This document shows positions 58,201-64,000 of a stretch of 64,000 nt of DNA, one piece after another. The notes under the pieces are model-generated. The model ran no database searches. It was not told the DNA's origin and worked only from the letters and a program-made list of their open reading frames with translations. The position numbers and the translations under genes were made by a program. Source of the DNA: Xylaria sp. FL1777 (lineage: Eukaryota > Ascomycota > Sordariomycetes > Xylariales > Xylariaceae); assembly GCA_022578965.1 (NCBI GenBank), contig MU400589.1:146591-210590 (forward strand), read 5' to 3'. Position 1 is the first letter of the stretch. Every line of letters starts with the position of its first letter.

Positions 58201-60570
58201 TTTTAGCTTATTTAATTTGCTAATAGTAAATCTGTTCGATTTTTTTTTAAGGGTGGCATTTTAGTTAGTATAATTGCTTTAATTAAGCAAGTTAACTTTG
58301 TTTTTGCAAAAAGGTTATTTATTGCTTTTATTATTATTATTGTTGTTATTTAAGGGATTATCTGGATTTAGGTTAACGTTTATGTTTATATGTTTTTTAG
58401 CTTTTTTTTTATAACTATTAGAAGTGTAACTTTTTGTTTTTTTAGATTATTAGTATGTAGTAAAAAACTTAAACGGTTTGTTTTAGTTAAAACTATTGCT
58501 TTTAGGTGTTGCTTTATATATAGTTAGTTATGCAGGTATAAAAGTAGCAGCTTTTATATTAAGAACAAAAGTAGAGTTAGTTATTATAAGTGGCATAGTT
58601 GTTGTTGTTGTATTAGTTGTAATGCTTGCAGTAAATAGTACAAAAGGCATAAAAGCTATTGTTTGAGCAAAAGGTGCTACTAAAAGAACTACTAGTTAAG
58701 TAATTTTAATTAATAAGCGTAGTACTGTATTAGTATTAAAGTTAAACTAAAAAGCAGGAAAACAATTAATGTTTACTAAACTAAAAGTTGCTAAGTGTAA
58801 TAACTTCTGTGGTGGTTTTTAATAAAAGTTGCTTGCTGATTTAATAAGCGTAGCTATTATAGGCATTAAAAATAAAGCTGCTTTGTTTTTTTAAAGCAAT
58901 TGTAATTTAAGACTAAGTGCATTTGTATAAAATAATAGCAAAAATAGCTAAAGTAAAACTGGTTGTTTTAGCACTAGTTAATGTAGCACTAGTGTTTTTA
59001 ATAAAAACGGTGTTAAACTATTGTAAGTGCAAGGTGTGCGGTTTAAAAGTTTTTTTAGCATATTTTTTGTTTGATTATTACTTTTAATAACTTGGTTTAT
59101 TATTTCTTAAAAATAATTAACTTGCTTACTTAGGGTATTTAGATTTTTAATAAACATTTTACTAGTTTTTAGGAGATTTAGCTTATAATAAACATTTTTG
59201 TTTAATTTTTTTTAGTTTTAAACGATTTAAGCTATTTTTTGATTTTAATTAGCTAATTTATTTGTTAGGTATTATTATGTTTTTTTATTGTTGCTTATTT
59301 GCTTTAGGGTTAATAATAGACTTTTTTTTTAATTAGAAAAAAAGGCATTAGTATTAGCATTAGCTATAGCTGTTTTTTTTGGTAGAAAAGCATTTATAGT
59401 TTGTAAATTTTGAGTTCTTTTTTTGGAACAAACTAGTTTAAGAGTAAGCATAAAACGCAGTAGTTGCGGACTATGAAATATATGTAATATTGGCGGTTAA
59501 TTTAGTAAGTTAGCTGGTTTTTTGTTTATTTTAGAAGGTTTAAGCGGCTAATTTAGTAAATTAACTGGTTTTTTGCTTATTTTAGCAAGTTTTAGTGTTA
59601 AATTTTTAACGATAAACTTGGTTTTAAAACTTTTATAGTTTAATAAAGTACTTATTTATAAATTTAAAAGTGAGTTGTTAGAATATTTGCTTAGTAAATC
59701 GTTTTGTTTATTGTTTTAGTTTGCTATTAAGGCTAATGGCAGTGAGTAATGCAAGCTAAAAAATGACGTAAAGTATAAAATGTGAGTTTATAAAGTAATG
59801 CTAAAATTTAATGCATTAAAATGTGTAAGTGTGTAAATAGGTATAAATTAGCATGTTTGTAGAACTTGGAAAATTTTTTTAAGTTTAACTAGGTTTATAT
59901 TTAATTAGGTTAATGTTATTTGTTTGTTAGCTGCTTTATTAAATTGTTGTATAACTTTATAAAGCAGGTAATTTAAAATTAAAAGTGCAATTAAATATAA
60001 CGCAAATATAATAAAATTAGGTAAAATGTATTAAGTATTGTACGTATTAAAGAATTTAGTACAAGCGGAAAATAGCTAAATGTAGTGCAAACTAATGTTT
60101 TAAAAACTAAAAGTTATATAACTATAAACGTTAATATAAAGTTAAATATAGTAGTGTTTAAGCAGTATAGCTGTTTAGTAAATATAAGGTATATAAAGTA
60201 CTTAGCTAGTAAATAATTAATAATTAACGCTTGCAAGCAACATAGATTTTTGCAGATTAACTGTAAATAATGTAAATCTTAGCAGATTAACTTTAATAAA
60301 AGTTAAAGTAAGTGTTAAGAGCGCTTTAAATGTTATAAGAACTAATCTAAAAAGGGTAAATAATAAGGTTTACGTGATTTAAAAGCTAAACTTTATTCGT
60401 TTTATATAGTTTTGCTAAAGGAGGTTTAAATGTTATAAGAACTAATTTAAATAAAATAACGGTAGATTATATAAGTAAAAAAGCTATATTATATTTTGCG
60501 TATATAACTTGCTAGCAAAAAAAAAAAACTAAAGTATAAAGTATTAATTATAGGGCTTATTTTATTATTT
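52279..60570 (-). mobile_element. Internal region of a RIP-degraded LTR retroelement
   Basis: This 8.3-kb interval lies between the two direct repeats. The plus strand has more T than A and more G than C, especially 53.5-60 kb, so the minus strand is A-rich, as retroelement coding strands often are. Read on the minus strand, about 57600-57160 gives long stretches with few stops, Lys/Asn-rich then hydrophobic; a CSFTHAKKKNNTHNTNYLC segment near 57590 vaguely recalls a gag zinc knuckle. No intact reverse transcriptase, integrase or protease motif can be read. A poly-A/purine run at about 60518-60530 lies next to the right repeat. Element class is not determined. Confidence 0.45.
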
Positions 60571-60873
60571 AGTAAGGTTTACTATAAGTAGTGAAGCAAT
60601 TAAGCATAAAAAGTGTGATATAAATTAAAAAAAAGGGGGCTTTATAAGCAATTGCTACGCAATTGCTTTAAGTATAAGCCTTATATAGCTATTTAGCTAA
60701 GCTACTATAATGTAATATAAATTAAAAGAAAAAGGGCCTTGCAAGCAATTGTTATATAATTGCTTTAAGCATAAGCCTTACATAGCTATTTAGCTAAGCT
60801 ACTATAGCTACAAGTAGGGATACTACTATGGCTAAACCTTATAAATATGGAGTCTTTCTTTTAGTTTGTATTA
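60571..60873. repeat. Right copy of the 303-bp direct repeat, probable LTR (heavily mutated)
   Basis: Same length and order as the left copy, including the 97-bp tandem duplication (units start at 60614 and 60711). Nearly all differences are G-to-A or C-to-T relative to the left copy, for example GGTCTACTATGGG against GGTTTACTATAAG and GTAGATTGGAAGGAGG against ATAAATTAAAAAAAAG. The flanks on both sides are equally AT-rich. Confidence 0.75.
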
Positions 60874-63800
60874 TTATAGTTAATTAGCTTAAATAGCATG
60901 CTATTTTTTTTAATAAAGTGTTGTTTTATTTATTTTAAATTTATATTATATAGCAATTTAGTTTTAAAACAAAAATTTTTAAAAATAGCTTGCAAATTTA
61001 TAATGTTAAAATATTGCAGTAATATTATTAGCTATATTTTAGCTTTTAATAATAACTTTATATTAGCTTTAGCTTTTATTAATAAAAAAACTAATATAAT
61101 TAGTAGTTTTAATAGCTAGTTTACTAAAATGTTTAATTTATTTGTTTTATATATAATTTTTATGCTAAAGTATTTAATAGTGTTTAAAAAACGTATTATT
61201 TTTATTAATTATTTTGTTTTTGTTTTTATTGTTATAAAAAACTTATAATTTATATAAACAGTAATTTTTCTGCTTTTTACTTAATGCTATTAGTATTAAA
61301 ATGCTAGCATTATAGCTAATAATTTTTTTTTTTTGCATTAAGTAATATAATTAATATGCTTTAAGCTTTTTTAAAAAGTATGCTATTAAATGCAAAAATA
61401 TAATTGTTTTATAAAAATGCAGCTATATTAAATATGCTTTAATGTAATATATACTTAAGTTAATATTTATTATAAATAAAAGCTTTTAATTAAAAGCTTA
61501 AATAATTAATATAATAGTAATAGCTTTATAAATTTTTTGCTATGCGTTTTTAGCTTTTATGCTTAATTTTATTTTTTAGTTTTTAAGTTTTTTTATTAGT
61601 ATAATTAATAATATAATAATTAATAAGTAATTTTTAATAAAATGCTTAAAATAGCTTGTAGTATTTGCAAATGCTTTTATTTTTATAGTAGTTTTAAGCA
61701 TAAACTGCTTTTATATTACTGCAACTTTTGCTAAGTTTACTTTAATACTATTATAAAAAACATTAAAACTAAAAAAAATACTAAAATTTATAAAAAGCAA
61801 TATTTTTAATATATTAACTATTATGCTATATTTAATTAATTATATAAATAGCAAGCAATAGTACTTATATAATTGTTTTTTTGTTTTAGCTTAAATATAA
61901 ATATTATTAAATAAGCTAGCTAGCTATTTATAAAAAAGTTTAATTATTTTTTATATTAATGCTTAAAACATTACTAAAGCGTTATAAAATCTAAAAAGCA
62001 TTACTATTTATTTATATAGCTTAAATAATATAATAAACGTTATTTTTTTATAATGTAGTTTATATATAGCAATATATTAAAATTTATTTTTTAAGTTAAC
62101 AAAAGTATATTATTAGTGCTTTATAGCTTATTATATTTAGTTTGCTATATTAAGTAATAAATAAGCTTGCTTTTTTGTTTTTTTATTAATTTTATAATAA
62201 TTATAATAAAAATATTATATTATTAATTTATTATTTTTATTAAGCTTAATAATTATGCTTAACGCTTTTTTTAAAGTTAATAATGCTAGTAAACTTTATA
62301 GCTTTATGCTTTTTTTAATATAAATATTTTTATATGCTTTTATAAACTTATATAGTACTTTTTTTTACATTAAGCTATATTTTTGCAGTAGTAGTTTAAT
62401 TAGCAAACTATTGCTTATATTAATATAATGCTTTATTTTAGTAATAATGTTAGTTTTTTGCTTAAAATAATTAAATAGTTTAAAAAAGTTCTTTATATAA
62501 TAGTTTTAATATTTAATAATTTATAGTTTTTTTAAAGTATTTTTATGCTATTTAATAGTTATAATATAGCACTTTTTGTTAGCTATACTAATAAATAAGC
62601 ATTTTATTAGCTATATTAAAAAGCTTTTTTTAAACTTAAATAGCATAATAACTTTATAATTATTTAAAATAGCAAAAATGCTTTTTTATTTATAAAAAAT
62701 CTGTTTTTTAATAGTTATATTGTTTAAAAAAATATAGTTTAGTATTATATTTACTATTAATGTTTATATTTTTAATATACTGCTAATAATTATAAAATTT
62801 GCTATTATTTTATAATTTTTAGTTATTTAAGGTTTTGTTTTATTAATGTTATATATTATGCTTTATTTTTATAATTAATATAGTGCTAGCTTAAATGCTA
62901 AAAATTATAAAATATAACAACTAATATAACTATAGTTTTAAAAAACAGTAAATTTATAGTTATTAATTAACTTAGCTAAAAAAAAATTATAATAATTATT
63001 ATAACTATTTTTTAGCTTTTGCTTTTTATTAAAGTTTTTTTAGCTTTTGCTTGTTTTAATTAATAAAGCAAAGCTACTTTAAGCAGTATTAAAAATTTTA
63101 GCAAGTTTTTTATTAATTATATTATTTTTAAAATAATTAATAAAGTATTGCTTTATTTTATTAGTATTATTTTTATTTTTAGCATTATTTATAATAAAAA
63201 TATGCTTAAAGCTATTAATTAAAGCTTTGCTTTTAAAAGTTTTATATTTATTTTAAACTTTGTTAAATTTATTAAAAAAATTATTATAAAAAAGCCTGCT
63301 TTTAATAGTTATAAATTAGTTAATTTGCTTTTTTTAGTTTGTTTTAAAGTTTTTAAGCTATTTAGTTTTTATTTTGTAATTTTTTATATAATAGCTAATT
63401 TTACTACAATTAAAACATTTGTTTTATATTGCTTAAACTATAAATCTAGCTTTAAATTAGTTATTTTTATGTTTTATAACTTAGCTTATTTTTTGTTTAT
63501 TAGTTTTAAAGTTTAAAATTATTAATATTAATAATGTTTTAGTATAATTTATTAGTTAAATTTATATTATGCTTAGTTTTTTAATAGTTTTAGTGCTAAT
63601 ATTATATTTATAGTATAGTATTAAAGTGCTTTATAATTAAACTATTATTTTAAAAATACTATAAATTTTTAGCTTAATTAATATTATAGCTATTATATAA
63701 AATAGTTATATAGCTTTTTTAATTATTTAATTAGTATTTAAATTATTATTAAACTTTTTTATATATAGCTAAATTATTAATATAAAATTAATTAATTTAT

Positions 63801-64000
63801 TAATAATAATGTTATAAGTTTGCTATATATTTTTAATAATTATTAATAGCTTATAAAATGTTATATAAAGCTATTATAAAAAGTTTATTAATGCTTTATT
63901 TTATACTAGCAATATATTAATAAATATTATTAATAAGCTATAAAATATATTATATTTAGCTAATATTTAAATTATAGCTTTTAAAAAGTTTATTTAATTA

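Larger units (their letters stand above)
50571..64000. mobile_element. AT-rich RIP-type block made of decayed repeats
   Basis: Composition falls abruptly near 50570 and stays at roughly 85% A+T to the window end; for example 50701-50760 has only 8 G/C in 60 bases. TA dinucleotides are everywhere and CA/TG are scarce, as expected from RIP, in which duplicated DNA suffers C-to-T changes at CpA on both strands. No gene is supported; short frames (53027-53212, 53707-53889, 60898-61119, 63325-63516) are chance Leu/Ile/Phe/Lys-rich runs. Two 303-bp direct repeats inside it indicate a retroelement nested in older material. A centromeric or subtelomeric position is possible but cannot be judged from this window. 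Confidence 0.75.

Noticed and set aside
50571..64000. AT block interpreted as inserted mitochondrial DNA
   Set aside because: No mitochondrial gene, rRNA or tRNA can be recognised, and the repeat copies differ by RIP-type transitions, so decayed nuclear repeats fit better.
50571..64000. Short Leu/Ile/Lys-rich open frames inside the AT block as genes
   Set aside because: Their composition is what AT-rich random sequence gives; no domain, introns or codon bias.
1..64000. CRISPR arrays, rRNA genes and bacterial-type operons
   Set aside because: None is present; the gene structure is eukaryotic throughout.

Overview
The window is nuclear DNA of a filamentous ascomycete (Pezizomycotina; a Sordariomycete such as a Xylariales member is my guess, not shown). 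The evidence is short GT...AG introns (mostly 54-103 nt) in nearly every multi-exon gene, fungal-specific families (HET domain, HeLo-like domain, fungal APH kinases, X325/BIM1-like copper protein, CBM21 PP1 targeting subunit) and a large AT-rich gene-free block with the look of repeat-induced point mutation (RIP).

Layout. 0-5 kb: the 3' end of a membrane protein gene, a protein-kinase gene whose N-terminal coding part is broken by two single-base frame changes, and an intronless APH-family gene that lacks the usual second metal-binding Asp. 5-8 kb: no convincing gene. 8.2-8.9 kb: a very GC-rich, intronless gene for a small zinc-dependent deaminase-fold protein. 10.2-12.5 kb: a cytochrome P450 with a possible alternative C-terminal tail. 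14.5-17.0 kb: arginyl-tRNA synthetase, six exons, the last of only 7 nt, with tandem start codons that suggest dual mitochondrial/cytosolic forms. 17.5-19.4 kb: ferric reductase. 22.0-22.9 kb: X325/BIM1-like GPI-anchored copper protein. 23.6-25.0 kb: a dead HET-domain gene. 25.7-26.3 kb: a small secreted Ser/Thr/Pro-rich protein. 26.7-30.5 kb: the most striking gene, a five-exon ~1203-residue fusion of a HeLo-like helical domain, a degenerate kinase and a trypsin-like serine protease with an apparently complete His/Asp/Ser triad. 32-34 kb: a small Cys/His protein and a kinase pseudogene. 36.1-38.0 kb: a single-pass membrane protein with a Pro/Gly-rich tail and a CCC1/VIT1 vacuolar iron transporter. 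39.8-41.1 kb: a secreted acid phosphatase. 43.1-45.4 kb: a glycogen-targeting PP1 subunit. 45.4-50.6 kb: long gene-poor spacer.

From about 50.57 kb to the end the DNA is roughly 85% A+T with no genes. Inside it are two directly repeated 303-bp copies (51976-52278 and 60571-60873), about 8.6 kb apart, which look like LTRs of a RIP-degraded retroelement; each contains a 97-bp tandem duplication. The left copy is far less mutated than the right.

Functional links are modest. Ferric reductase, CCC1-like transporter and the X325 protein all concern metal uptake or storage but are not clustered. The HeLo-pseudokinase-protease gene, the HET relic and several kinase or kinase-relic genes fit the fungal non-self recognition and cell-death repertoire. 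All exon coordinates are by eye from splice consensus and frame continuity; none was checked against RNA data.
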